From contig JAEYFP010000030.1 in the NCBI GenBank assembly GCA_023402845.1, forward strand, positions 1 through 64,000: 64,000 bases of DNA, read 5' to 3'. How positions within the stretch are numbered: position 1 is the first letter of the stretch; each line of letters begins with the position of its first letter. This document shows positions 23,812 to 32,154 of the stretch, piece after piece. The notes below the pieces were generated by a model. That model was given only the letters and a program-made list of their open reading frames with translations. It was not told the origin of the DNA and did not search any database. The stretch comes from Bacillota bacterium (GTDB lineage Bacteria; Bacillota; Clostridia; Lachnospirales; Lachnospiraceae). Position numbers and translations under genes: made by a program.

Positions 23812-26140
23812 TAATATTATTAAAAACGACATACGCAAAAGCAAGCTGATTACCGCGACAATCACAGCATTTATCCTGATTGCTGCTATGCTCACTGCCT
23901 TGGCGGTCTCGCTGACCGTCAATTTATCAGGCGCTGTCGATCATATATTGCTTTCGGCAAAGGCAACTCACTTTATTCAGATGCATACCGGTGATGTGGA
24001 TAGCGAGCAGCTTTGGAAATTCGCGGATGGTCAGGAGGTTGTGGAGGATTGTCAGGTGCTGCCATTTCTCAACATTGATGGGGCTGAAATTGTAATCGGA
24101 GAAAACTCCCTTGCCGATAGTGTACAGGACAACGGCTTTTCCATACAGAGTGAAAAATTTGATTTCCTGCTCGACTTAAACAGCAAAATCATCCACCCCT
24201 CAAACGGCGAAATTTATTTTCCAATTTACTATATGCAGGGAGGTAACGTAAAGCTGGGCGACAAGGTGACTATTCATGGCGTGGATTTTACCGTGGCGGG
24301 CTTCTTGCGGGATTCCACAATGAACGCTGCGCTTGTATCCTCCAAACGTTTCCTGGTGAGTGAAGCTGATTTTGAGAAAATCCGGGAGTTCGGGCAAATG
24401 GAACAGCTCATAGAGTTTCGGTTAAGGGACAGAGTTTCCTATGCGGATTTTGAGACAGCCTATCTCAATGCGGGACTTCCGGCAAACGGTCCGCCTGCTA
24501 TCATATACACGCAAATCAGGCTGATGAATAGTCTTACGGATGGCATCATGATCGGCGTACTGGCACTGATTGTTATGCTGGTAATTATTGTGGCGTTTTT
24601 ATGCATCCGTTTTACACTATTGGCGAAAATTGAGGAAGATTACAGGGAAATCGGTGTATTAAAGGCGGTTGGAATGCGGGTAAGCAGCATTAAAAAACTC
24701 TACATCGCAAAATACGGTGTCATCGCCGGAATAGCCTGTCTGCTTGGGTTTCTGCTCTCCATTCCGCTCTCAGAGCCATTTCTGCAAAACATCCGCCTAT
24801 ACATGGGGGAAAGCGGACGTCAGACACTTCGATTGGGTCTGTTTTGTGGTTTTGCCGGTGCAGCGGTGATTTACGGCGTAGTTTTGCTGTATGTAAACGC
24901 GGAGCTGCAGCGCTTTCGGAAAATATCGGCGGCGCAGGCAGTCAGATTCGGTGCGCCCCGGGAAAATTCGAAATCGGCAGGAGGCTTCCGGCTGAGTAAC
25001 AACCGGCTCTTTTCCAGGAATGCTTTTCTCGGAATCAAGGATATTCTTACCCGCAAAAAACTTTATGTGACAATGTTAACAGTGCTGATTATCTCGTCTT
25101 TTATTATGATTGTGCCCCAAAACATCTATAATACGATTTCGGCAAAGAGCTTCATCACCTACATGGGCATGGGGATATGTGACGCCACTTTATATATCAA
25201 GCCCACACAAGCACAGGACGTCGCCCAAAAGGGTGCCAAAGCGGCAGATTCACTGGAAGCAGACAAGAACGTGGAAAAGTACGCTATGATAACTACCAAA
25301 ATGTTTGATATGGAAGCGGATAATGGCTCCACGCAGAAGCTGAGGGTGAGTCTGGGCGACCATACGGCCTATCCCATTATCTATACGCAGGGAACGGTTC
25401 CGCAGACAGAATCGGAGATTGCAATTTCAGCTTTGTATGCAGACGACCTTGCGAAAACCATTGGCGATATAATCGTTTTAACAGTGGACGGCGCCAAGAA
25501 GCCGCTGACGGTCAGCGGGGTTTATTCTGACATTACGAATGGAGGCAGGACGGCGCAAGCCATTTTTAAATCTGATTCCGGAGATATTTTATCGGTCAGT
25601 ATTCCAATCACTTTCCGAACGGGTGCAGACGCTGAAGGAATCATAGCACAGTATCAGGAGCATTTTCCGTTCGCTAAAGTCCACGGTGTTGAGGCAATCA
25701 TCAATCAGATGTTCGGACCGATGATAAACTCGGTGAAGATGGCTTCCTATGCCGCAGTAGGAGTAACAGTTTGGATCACCGTACTGGTCACAGTGCTGTT
25801 TATGAAGATGCTGGTGGTCAAAGACCGTTATTCCATAGCGATTCTAAAATCAATGGGTTTCACAAGCGAGGGGATCCGCAGACAATATCTGACACGCTCT
25901 GTCATTGTGCTGGCGCTGGGGGTTGTCATCGGAACAATGATGGCTAACACGCTCGGTGAGTATATCGGTGTTGCGATTATATCCGCATTCGGCGCGACGG
26001 CATTTCATTTTGTGGTCAACCCGTTCTTCGCTTATATGATTTCCCCGCTGGTGATTGGGTCATGTGTGTATATTGCCACATTGCTGGGCGTACGGGATAT
26101 TCGTCCACTCAAGATTTTTGAACACATTAAGGAGGCATAG
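23804..26140 (+). CDS. FtsX-type ABC transporter permease, two-domain
   Basis: ATG 23804 (GCGGAGG upstream) replaces a longer frame that would run through the kinase gene. The 778-aa protein has an N-terminal span (about 18-42), an extracytoplasmic region, an FtsX core of three or four spans (about 245-390), a fifth span near 435-455, a second extracytoplasmic region, and a second FtsX core (about 645-770). The motif KEDYREIGVLKAVGM-like EDYREIGVLKAVGM and RYSIAILKSMGFTSEGIRRQY are the coupling-helix pattern of this family. It forms one transporter with the following ATPase. Likely roles are antimicrobial-peptide resistance or lipid/lipoprotein handling. Confidence 0.9.
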   Translation: MYSNIIKNDIRKSKLITATITAFILIAAMLTALAVSLTVNLSGAVDHILLSAKATHFIQMHTGDVDSEQLWKFADGQEVVEDCQVLPFLNIDGAEIVIGENSLADSVQDNGFSIQSEKFDFLLDLNSKIIHPSNGEIYFPIYYMQGGNVKLGDKVTIHGVDFTVAGFLRDSTMNAALVSSKRFLVSEADFEKIREFGQMEQLIEFRLRDRVSYADFETAYLNAGLPANGPPAIIYTQIRLMNSLTDGIMIGVLALIVMLVIIVAFLCIRFTLLAKIEEDYREIGVLKAVGMRVSSIKKLYIAKYGVIAGIACLLGFLLSIPLSEPFLQNIRLYMGESGRQTLRLGLFCGFAGAAVIYGVVLLYVNAELQRFRKISAAQAVRFGAPRENSKSAGGFRLSNNRLFSRNAFLGIKDILTRKKLYVTMLTVLIISSFIMIVPQNIYNTISAKSFITYMGMGICDATLYIKPTQAQDVAQKGAKAADSLEADKNVEKYAMITTKMFDMEADNGSTQKLRVSLGDHTAYPIIYTQGTVPQTESEIAISALYADDLAKTIGDIIVLTVDGAKKPLTVSGVYSDITNGGRTAQAIFKSDSGDILSVSIPITFRTGADAEGIIAQYQEHFPFAKVHGVEAIINQMFGPMINSVKMASYAAVGVTVWITVLVTVLFMKMLVVKDRYSIAILKSMGFTSEGIRRQYLTRSVIVLALGVVIGTMMANTLGEYIGVAIISAFGATAFHFVVNPFFAYMISPLVIGSCVYIATLLGVRDIRPLKIFEHIKEA

Positions 26141-26143
26141 GTC

Positions 26144-26902
26144 ATGGAAAACATCGTTACCGGAAAAAACATCGTAAAGATCTTTGGAAAGGGCGTTGAA
26201 CAAGTAAAGGCACTTGACAGGGTAAATGTTGAAATTAAAAAAGGTGAATTTGTTGCCATTATGGGCCCGTCAGGCTCTGGGAAATCCACCCTGCTGTTCG
26301 TGCTTTCTGGTATGGATGATATATCGGACGGATCGGTGAAGTTTGGCGATACGGAGCTTTCTAAACTCCAAGAAAATGAGCTTGCGGACATACGCCGGAC
26401 GAAAATGGGATTTATCTTTCAGCAGCCCACTATGCTGAAAAATCTGAATCTCTTAGATAACATCATCCTCCCCGCCGTTCGAGACGATAAGAAGGATACT
26501 GCGGCGCTGGGGCAAAGGGCAAAAGTACTGATGAAAAAAGCAGGAATTGATGGGCTTGAGAACAGGAATACCACCGAAGTTTCGGGCGGACAGCTTCAGC
26601 GGGCAGGTATATGCCGGGCACTGATCGGCGCGCCGGAAATCCTTTTTGCCGACGAGCCGACCGGTGCGCTTAATTCCAAATCGGCCGAGGAAATCATGGA
26701 ATTGCTGGTGAGCATCAACAGGGAAGGCACCTCGATTCTGCTTGTAACCCACGATGCAAAGATTGCCTCTCACGCAGACAGAATTTTGTATACGAGAGAC
26801 GGAAATATCGTTTCCGAGCTTTTGCTGCAAAAATTCAACGGAAAGGATATGGAGGCAAGGACCGAAAAGGTGCTCACACAGATGGCGGTTGCAGGGATTT
26901 AG
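26144..26902 (+). CDS. ABC transporter ATPase, MacB/BceA type
   Basis: 252 aa; ATP supplier for the FtsX-type permease three bases upstream. Walker A GPSGSGKST, Q-loop IFQQPTML, signature VSGGQLQR, Walker B LFADEPTGALN and switch His THD are all present. The DEPTGAL(N/D) wording is typical for this subclass. AAGGAGG lies at the end of the permease gene, so the two are coupled. Gene order regulator-kinase-permease-ATPase is complete here. Confidence 0.94.
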   Translation: MENIVTGKNIVKIFGKGVEQVKALDRVNVEIKKGEFVAIMGPSGSGKSTLLFVLSGMDDISDGSVKFGDTELSKLQENELADIRRTKMGFIFQQPTMLKNLNLLDNIILPAVRDDKKDTAALGQRAKVLMKKAGIDGLENRNTTEVSGGQLQRAGICRALIGAPEILFADEPTGALNSKSAEEIMELLVSINREGTSILLVTHDAKIASHADRILYTRDGNIVSELLLQKFNGKDMEARTEKVLTQMAVAGI

Positions 26903-27212
26903 GTGCAGGACGCAACTGAATATGCAATGCCTACAATACAAGCAAAGCTGATGTAAAAATAAATATTTTAAGAATATGAGAATTTTTTTTAGAGTAATGA
27001 CGTAGCTGATAGCTGCCGACTTTGCGCAAAGGCGGCAGCTGAAAATAGATGCTTGTATGATAAAAATACCTTAATTCTGATAGATTCCAGACGGTGAGTG
27101 TGTGATTACGCATGTTTGCCGCCTTTTTATTTTTATTGAAAATACTTCGCCCGTGCCGGATGATGAAATACAGAAAATGCAAAAGAAAGATGTATACAAC
27201 GGAACTATCAAT
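26903..27212. other. Spacer with paired and competing hairpins
   Basis: No gene seen. AGCTGCCG (27011-27018) pairs with CGGCAGCT (27033-27040). GGCGGCA (27031-27037), which overlaps the right arm, can instead pair with TGCCGCC (27117-27123), which is followed by TTTTTATTTTTATT. The second pairing would act as a terminator for the ABC operon; the first would block it. Confidence 0.45.
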
Positions 27213-27920
27213 TTAGAAAAATAAATTATAAATACTAACTAAACCAAGGCGGCATACAGGAGGAGAAAGAATGATCCATTCATTTAATGCCTTTTTTAAA
27301 GTCAATCCACTAGGAATTTTACAAAGGTAAGGAATGGCCAACCATGTTTTATTGTATTTATTGAAAATAGGAAGTAAGAGATTCGCAATATATGCATTTT
27401 TATTGCGCTGATAACAATTCCTTTCAAGATTCAGTATTTCGTCTTCGTGATGTAAATTAAATTTGCATGCCTTTTTAGAATCTCTGACTGCATATTTTGT
27501 AAATAGATATGCTTTGTTATTTTTCGTTAGATTAGTTTGATACCAATATTCAGTTACCTTGGGTAAAAAAAAATAGGAAGCTGTTTCGCATATTGATTCT
27601 TCAAACCACCAAAGATTGAGAGCGACAGCTTCGGGAATTAAATAATGACACAATTCGTGGGCAAATTGGTACGCGGCCTGATCCAGTTTTAAAGGATTCA
27701 CGTTCAGATATATTATATTTTTAGTATTATAAATAATGGGATTTCCAATAGGACTCGGATTTGATACGGTAAGTGTTTTAAAATATCGAGAAGGAAATTG
27801 ATCTTTAAAAACATGTACCACGGAATCCAGGGTATAAACCAAGTTTTCATAGTGGCAATTTACCTCGTATTCTGGCACCTTGAATTGGAAACCTCTTGCT
27901 TCATTAAATGGTATAAGCAT
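27213..27920 (-). CDS. Orphan protein with a zinc-peptidase-like HExxH motif
   Basis: No named family recognised. The 235-aa product has His88-Glu89-Leu-Cys-His92 (QFAHELCHYLIP), the zinc-binding helix of gluzincin peptidases, and WWFEESICETASYF 12-24 residues later, where Glu107 or Glu108 could be the third zinc ligand (like the W-x-x-E-G-x-A-x-Y part of M1-type enzymes, though the spacing is shorter). No signal peptide or membrane span is evident, so it is probably cytoplasmic. AAAAAGGA precedes ATG 27920. It is AT-rich, stands alone between spacers of 310 and 514 bases, and faces the two-component ABC operon. Peptidase activity is inferred from the motif only. Confidence 0.7.
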   Translation of the reverse strand: MLIPFNEARGFQFKVPEYEVNCHYENLVYTLDSVVHVFKDQFPSRYFKTLTVSNPSPIGNPIIYNTKNIIYLNVNPLKLDQAAYQFAHELCHYLIPEAVALNLWWFEESICETASYFFLPKVTEYWYQTNLTKNNKAYLFTKYAVRDSKKACKFNLHHEDEILNLERNCYQRNKNAYIANLLLPIFNKYNKTWLAIPYLCKIPSGLTLKKALNEWIILSPPVCRLGLVSIYNLFF

Positions 27921-28434
27921 GATATTTTCCTTTTTAAATGAACTGTTCTAGAGAATAGCTTGTAAACTTTATATTATATATAATGCAGGGAAATGGTATT
28001 TGGATATTTGTACTAATAATCTCTTTTTTTAATATGTGACAGATTGTGAGGTTTTGAGTGAATAAGTGCGAATGTAACAACCGGCTTTCAAGGAAAAATT
28101 CACGTGTTTGTCATTTTCTGCAAGGGGTATTGTTTTTGGAAAAAGGATGGGATATATTGAAAATATCTTAGATGCTTCATGAGTATCAGAGGTTCCTATT
28201 CAAACCTGTTTTTCCATACTTAGTGATCATTTAGGGTGTATGGTAAGCATTCGCCTTTTCCGAAAGCTGGGGCGTAGGGTGATCCGAAGTGGTACAAGGG
28301 CTTGTCCCATAAGCGAGTAAAGAAAAATACACCGATCCGAGAAAAACTCCAAACGGTGTTGCATGAAAAGTGGGCGCAGTAGCCGCCCAAAATCTAATGT
28401 AATTTTTTGAAACTACATAGCCTTACAACATCAG
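27921..28434. other. Long spacer, no gene seen
   Basis: 514 bases without a supported reading frame. A TATA-rich stretch near 27968-27985 could hold the leftward promoter of the HExxH gene. Weak hairpins occur at about 28190-28212 (AGGTT/AAACC) and 28370-28389 (GGGCG/CGCCC). The GC level of 28230-28390 is higher than its surroundings, which might mark a decayed insertion, but no transposase or known repeat is seen. Confidence 0.5.
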
Positions 28435-29322
28435 CTATGCCAAGCCGTTAAAATGAAGTAATGGCTCATCCCTGTATTGGCGCATAAATGCATCTACCGC
28501 TTTAACATATTCTTCTGGCCGTTCTTTCTGTGGCCAATGTTTACAGCCTTTCATAATATGAAGTTGTCCACTTTTGACGCTCCGAGATGCCCTAAAGGCA
28601 TCCTTCATTTTGACAAGGACATCCTTTTCTCCGTTGATAAACAGAACTGGCATCGACAATTCTTTTAAACGTTCCGTGTAGTCAGGCACCGTCCCGCTCC
28701 TCGTTAAGGAACTCCTCTGGTAATCCTGTATAGATCGTTCGGGATTTGGGATTTGGCACAGTGCAAAAGCTTCATCGATCAACGTCTCGGATATCCTTGA
28801 TTTATCCCCTATGAGCGAATATTCTAAGCTCCATTTGACCAGCCAGCGGTGCTTTGCAAACAGACGATACGAAGCTTTCAAAAGCGAAGTGTGTACATAC
28901 CAATAATACAATCCATGCATCGGCATCCTGCTAACTAATCCCCAAGAATCTACGGGAATGAGCATAGTTACTCTATCGGGATTTTTCAGGGCATATCCGA
29001 TGGCAATGGCCCCTCCCATCGAAAGCCCCGATAATGCGAATTTGTCCAAATGTAATTGATCCACGGTACTTTCTATCGCTGATATGTGCTTTTGATAAAA
29101 AGTCTCTCCCTTCATTTCTTCCGGTCGGTCGCTCTTTCCATATCCTAGAAGATCGATAGCATATAGGGTATACTGTTCCGGCATGAAATCCATTGTTTCG
29201 CGCCAGGACAGCATGGCGGAATCCACTCCTCCACCGTGCAGTAAGACCAAAGGGATATGCCCCGAGCCGCTTTCGTAAACGGCGATATTGTATCCGTTGC
29301 ATTTCAATACATGTTCTTTCAT
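28435..29322 (-). CDS. Alpha/beta hydrolase
   Basis: 295-aa hydrolase of unknown substrate. The catalytic triad is readable: Ser101 in the elbow GLSMGG, Asp234 in NGEKD, His262 in GCKHWP. The oxyanion region LLHGGGVDSAMLSW is at 28-41, and YAIDLLGYGKSD at 54-65 is typical of the fold. No signal peptide. ATG 29322 follows GAGAGGAATGATG. It lies 18 bases downstream of a TetR-type regulator on the same strand, so the pair forms a regulated two-gene operon. Confidence 0.9.
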   Translation of the reverse strand: MKEHVLKCNGYNIAVYESGSGHIPLVLLHGGGVDSAMLSWRETMDFMPEQYTLYAIDLLGYGKSDRPEEMKGETFYQKHISAIESTVDQLHLDKFALSGLSMGGAIAIGYALKNPDRVTMLIPVDSWGLVSRMPMHGLYYWYVHTSLLKASYRLFAKHRWLVKWSLEYSLIGDKSRISETLIDEAFALCQIPNPERSIQDYQRSSLTRSGTVPDYTERLKELSMPVLFINGEKDVLVKMKDAFRASRSVKSGQLHIMKGCKHWPQKERPEEYVKAVDAFMRQYRDEPLLHFNGLA

Positions 29323-29340
29323 AACATCATTCCTCTCGTC

Positions 29341-29949
29341 TTATGAAATATAATAATGATTTTTTAAAGAGAGCATCATTTCCCGAAACAATGGTAAAAT
29401 AGTATGGATTTTTTCGAAGGTCAAATCCTCTTGGCCACGCATACAACCTTCTGCTATCAATAATATAATGTTTATAAGAATTTCTGCATCGTCTACATGA
29501 ATAAACGGTTGATAATCAATAATATCCAGAAACTCTTGTATTCCAAGCTGGGCCATTTCGTCTTTCTTTGTCTGCAAGTAAAGTTGGACAGCTTCATCAC
29601 ACTCATAGTAGGCCCTAGTTGCAAATTTCATTAGGTAAGGGTAATCACGCATAATGCTGAGCCTCCGTTGGACAGTCTGATCTACGAGTTCAAACAAGTC
29701 GATTTTTGTGTTACGAACGCTTGGTGTTTTTTCTTTTTTTAAGAATTCAATTGCGGTATCAAATAGAAATAGATAATACTCTTTTTTATTCTTGAAATAG
29801 TAAAACAATAATGATTTTGAAATAGCGGCTTCGTTGGCAATTAGAGCTATAGAGGCCTTTTTATATGGGTATAAAGCAAACAGCTTATAGCCCGCATTCA
29901 TCAAGTTCTTTTGTTTTTCAATTGGCAAATCAAAATACTTATAATTCAT
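29341..29949 (-). CDS. TetR-family regulator of the hydrolase gene
   Basis: 202 aa. The N-terminal helix-turn-helix (about 12-58, with KKASIALIANEAAISKSLLF) is of TetR type; the rest is helical and poorly conserved. The hydrolase gene follows on the same transcript. A palindrome CTAATCGGTTAG sits 21 bases upstream of ATG 29949, where a self-binding repressor site is expected. The effector is unknown. Confidence 0.85.
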   Translation of the reverse strand: MNYKYFDLPIEKQKNLMNAGYKLFALYPYKKASIALIANEAAISKSLLFYYFKNKKEYYLFLFDTAIEFLKKEKTPSVRNTKIDLFELVDQTVQRRLSIMRDYPYLMKFATRAYYECDEAVQLYLQTKKDEMAQLGIQEFLDIIDYQPFIHVDDAEILINIILLIAEGCMRGQEDLTFEKIHTILPLFREMMLSLKNHYYIS

Positions 29950-29969
29950 AGTGTTACTCCCTAATTGAT

Positions 29970-29988
29970 CTAATCGGTTAGTGGATTA
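29970..29988. promoter_or_regulatory. Candidate TetR operator
   Basis: CTAATCGGTTAG (29970-29981) is palindromic apart from one base pair, and it is part of TAATC-N8-GATTA (29971-29988). It overlaps the expected promoter of the leftward tetR-hydrolase operon. Confidence 0.45.
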
Positions 29989-30142
29989 CCTTAATTATAA
30001 ATCCATTGACCGTTTCTGAGAAGACGGTAGGTTCTGTTTTTTTTTAAATATTGAATTACTTGGGAACACGATACTTCGCTGTTACTGTATAAAATGTTTG
30101 GAAAAATGAAACTTTAATACATAGAAGAGATGAAATCCGGAC

Positions 30143-30172
30143 TTGAATCAAACTGATAACATATGGTATGAT
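30143..30172 (+). promoter_or_regulatory. Promoter of the VanW gene
   Basis: TTGAAT (30143-30148), 18 bases, TATGAT (30167-30172); start of transcription about 40 bases before ATG 30219. Confidence 0.7.
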
Positions 30173-30218
30173 TTACATAAAATTCTAAGGACGGAAGATT
30201 GGAGGAGGGAACGCAAGA

Positions 30219-31283
30219 ATGAGAATGAAACGATGGCTGAAAAGAATTTCTGCATTGGCGGCGGCTGTGCTGATGCTTACAGGAGTATTTTGCTACTCGC
30301 CAAAGGCGGAGGAGGTCATAAATCTTATATTAAACTATGACACGATCGTTTATACGAGACAAATTTATTCACCGGAGGTTGTGCAAATCAACAGCGGTGC
30401 TGACACCGATGCTATTAAATGGGTAAAGGAGACGTGTAATCATGTGGCCTATATTACAAACGGAGGAGTTACACTTGATGCGGCGTCTCTGACTTCGGCA
30501 GTGAAGGGCAAGCTTGCTTCGGGCAGTAAGAGTATAACATTTAATTTATCCGATTATACGACACAAGCTGTTGCCGCAAAGGCGGCACAGGCACAACTGC
30601 AGGCATTGGCGGATGCACAGAAGGCACAGGCACAGATTGTACAGCCGCAGGCAGCAGACTCCGGCATGAATGCGGCAACCGCTGCGAGCCTGAATGAAAT
30701 TGGCATCGATACAAAAATATCGGAGTGCAGTACCTCTTATGTAGCGGGACAGGACCGTTCCTTAAATATTGAGGTTGCGGCAAACCGGATTAATGGGCTG
30801 ATTTTGCAGCCGGGTCAGCTTTTTTCTTATGATAAAGCGATTCTTCCGAGGACATCGGCAAACGGTTATGGTCCCGGAAATGCAATTATCGGCGGTAAAT
30901 ATGAAAAGGTGACCGGCGGGGGAATCTGTCAGGTTTCCTCCACGTTAAACAATGCGGTTTTAAGAGCGGGGATTCTGCCTACGGAGCGTTACAATCACAG
31001 TCAGCAGGTACACTATTTGAAAAGCGGACTGGATGCGACGGTTTCTTCGGGAAGGATGGATTATCAGTTTATCAATACCCTGCAGTATCCGGTCTATATC
31101 AGCGCGGTTGCTGCAAACGGTAAGATGACGGTCTCTTTTTACAGCAACAGTGCGGCGCTTTCAGGCATGACCTTTCAGACGTATGTAGACGGCACCGAAA
31201 AGAAGAATGTGACCTATATCATCGGATATCTGGACGGAATTGAGGTGTCCCGGGTGAAGGCCTATTCAAGCAGCTATAAATAA
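30219..31283 (+). CDS. Secreted VanW-family protein
   Basis: 354 aa, ATG 30219 after GGAGGAGGGA (a second ATG six bases later is also possible). It starts with a typical signal peptide (basic start, hydrophobic 10-22, Ala/Glu cut region near 30). An Ala/Gln-rich linker (about 118-150) leads to the VanW core (about 180-330): GQLFSYDKAILPRT, GPGNAIIGG, GGGICQVSSTLNNAVLRAG, ERYNHSQQVHY. The C-terminal G5 domain often seen is absent. VanW proteins occur in glycopeptide-resistance clusters and more widely as envelope proteins of unknown action; no van genes are near. Confidence 0.9.
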   Translation: MRMKRWLKRISALAAAVLMLTGVFCYSPKAEEVINLILNYDTIVYTRQIYSPEVVQINSGADTDAIKWVKETCNHVAYITNGGVTLDAASLTSAVKGKLASGSKSITFNLSDYTTQAVAAKAAQAQLQALADAQKAQAQIVQPQAADSGMNAATAASLNEIGIDTKISECSTSYVAGQDRSLNIEVAANRINGLILQPGQLFSYDKAILPRTSANGYGPGNAIIGGKYEKVTGGGICQVSSTLNNAVLRAGILPTERYNHSQQVHYLKSGLDATVSSGRMDYQFINTLQYPVYISAVAANGKMTVSFYSNSAALSGMTFQTYVDGTEKKNVTYIIGYLDGIEVSRVKAYSSSYK

Positions 31284-31293
31284 ATTAAAAAAG

Positions 31294-31323
31294 CAGAGCA
31301 GGAAGCAATCCCTGCTCTGTTTG
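31294..31323 (+). terminator. Terminator after the VanW gene
   Basis: CAGAGCAGG (31294-31302) and CCTGCTCTG (31311-31319) pair perfectly around an eight-base loop, followed by TTTG. It starts 11 bases after the stop. Confidence 0.75.
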
Positions 31324-31406
31324 TGTGTGGTAGAATACTATGCCGTATCTTGAACCAAGCATAGGAAAGGCTTTCGGACAACAATTACAGAAAAAGGAGA
31401 ATATGC

Positions 31407-31658
31407 ATGAATGCGGGAATCATCGAACTGAATTTGCACGGACTAAATGGGGAGGAGGCCAAGAAAAAAATAGACAGCGCGATAAAAAGTGCGGAATCAA
31501 GTGTTTACCGCATCCGCCTTATACATGGATACCACGGCGGGACGAGTATTAAACGGATGATCGCCGAGGAATACGGATATGCTCGCGAAGAGCGGGTATT
31601 GAGGATCTGTCCGGGAAGCAACCCGGGAATTACAGAGCTTGTATTACGAGAATTTTAG
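31407..31658 (+). CDS. Stand-alone Smr-domain protein
   Basis: 83 aa, consisting only of the small MutS-related (Smr) domain: ELNLHGLNGEEAKKKID at 7-23 (the D/N-LHG motif) and IRLIHGYHGGTSIKRMI at 36-52 (the HGxGxG motif, here HGYHGG). Smr domains have nicking nuclease or RNA-binding activity; the altered glycine motif leaves activity open. AAAGGAGA precedes ATG 31407; an out-of-frame ATG at 31403 overlaps it. Monocistronic or co-transcribed with the next gene. Confidence 0.85.
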   Translation: MNAGIIELNLHGLNGEEAKKKIDSAIKSAESSVYRIRLIHGYHGGTSIKRMIAEEYGYAREERVLRICPGSNPGITELVLREF

Positions 31659-31787
31659 TCCGGCATATCTAGCATACCCGCTTTGGAAAATGCTTGTGAA
31701 AGCACTATATTTGGTGTATAGTATAAAAAAGGAATGTGCTTGAAGAAGCTGCTTTAGAGAAAAGAATGCTTTGAGGGATGAATAATA

Positions 31788-32111
31788 ATGACGTGTCAGG
31801 ATGTGGAACAGTATATACCGTTATTTATTGAAGATAAGCTGACAGGCTTTGACCTGCAGGAATTTATCATGCATATTGAAGGCTGTCACAGCTGCTATGA
31901 GGAGATGGAGACGAACTATCTGCTGAAGGAGGCATTGTTGCGGTTGGAGGATGGAGATGCGTTTGATCTGCATTCGGAGCTTCTGCAGAAGCTGGATAAT
32001 ATGCGCAGATGTGTTTCTCTTCATGAGAGAGTGTCGATTGTACGCAGGACTATTTTGATTGCAGCGGGACTGGCACTGATTGCCCAGCTTCTTTATTTAT
32101 ATTTAAGGTAG
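31788..32111 (+). CDS. Putative zinc-finger, anti-sigma-like membrane protein
   Basis: 107 aa. The N-terminal part has Cys3 and a His-x3-Cys-x2-Cys motif (HIEGCHSC, about 29-36), the zf-HC2 pattern of zinc-binding anti-sigma factors. A single membrane span lies at the C-terminus (about 87-105), leaving only a few residues outside. Such proteins usually hold an ECF sigma factor at the membrane, but no sigma gene is in the window. The ribosome site (GAGGGATGAATAAT) is moderate. polA follows after 43 bases. Confidence 0.75.
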   Translation: MTCQDVEQYIPLFIEDKLTGFDLQEFIMHIEGCHSCYEEMETNYLLKEALLRLEDGDAFDLHSELLQKLDNMRRCVSLHERVSIVRRTILIAAGLALIAQLLYLYLR

Positions 32112-32154
32112 CTTAGGTACTGAGCAGCAATTATTTTTGAGACGGGAGCATGGA

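Noticed and set aside
26931..27182. 83-aa - strand frame in the spacer after the ABC ATPase
   Set aside because: Non-ATG start without a ribosome site, and it overlaps the hairpin region; no recognisable domain.
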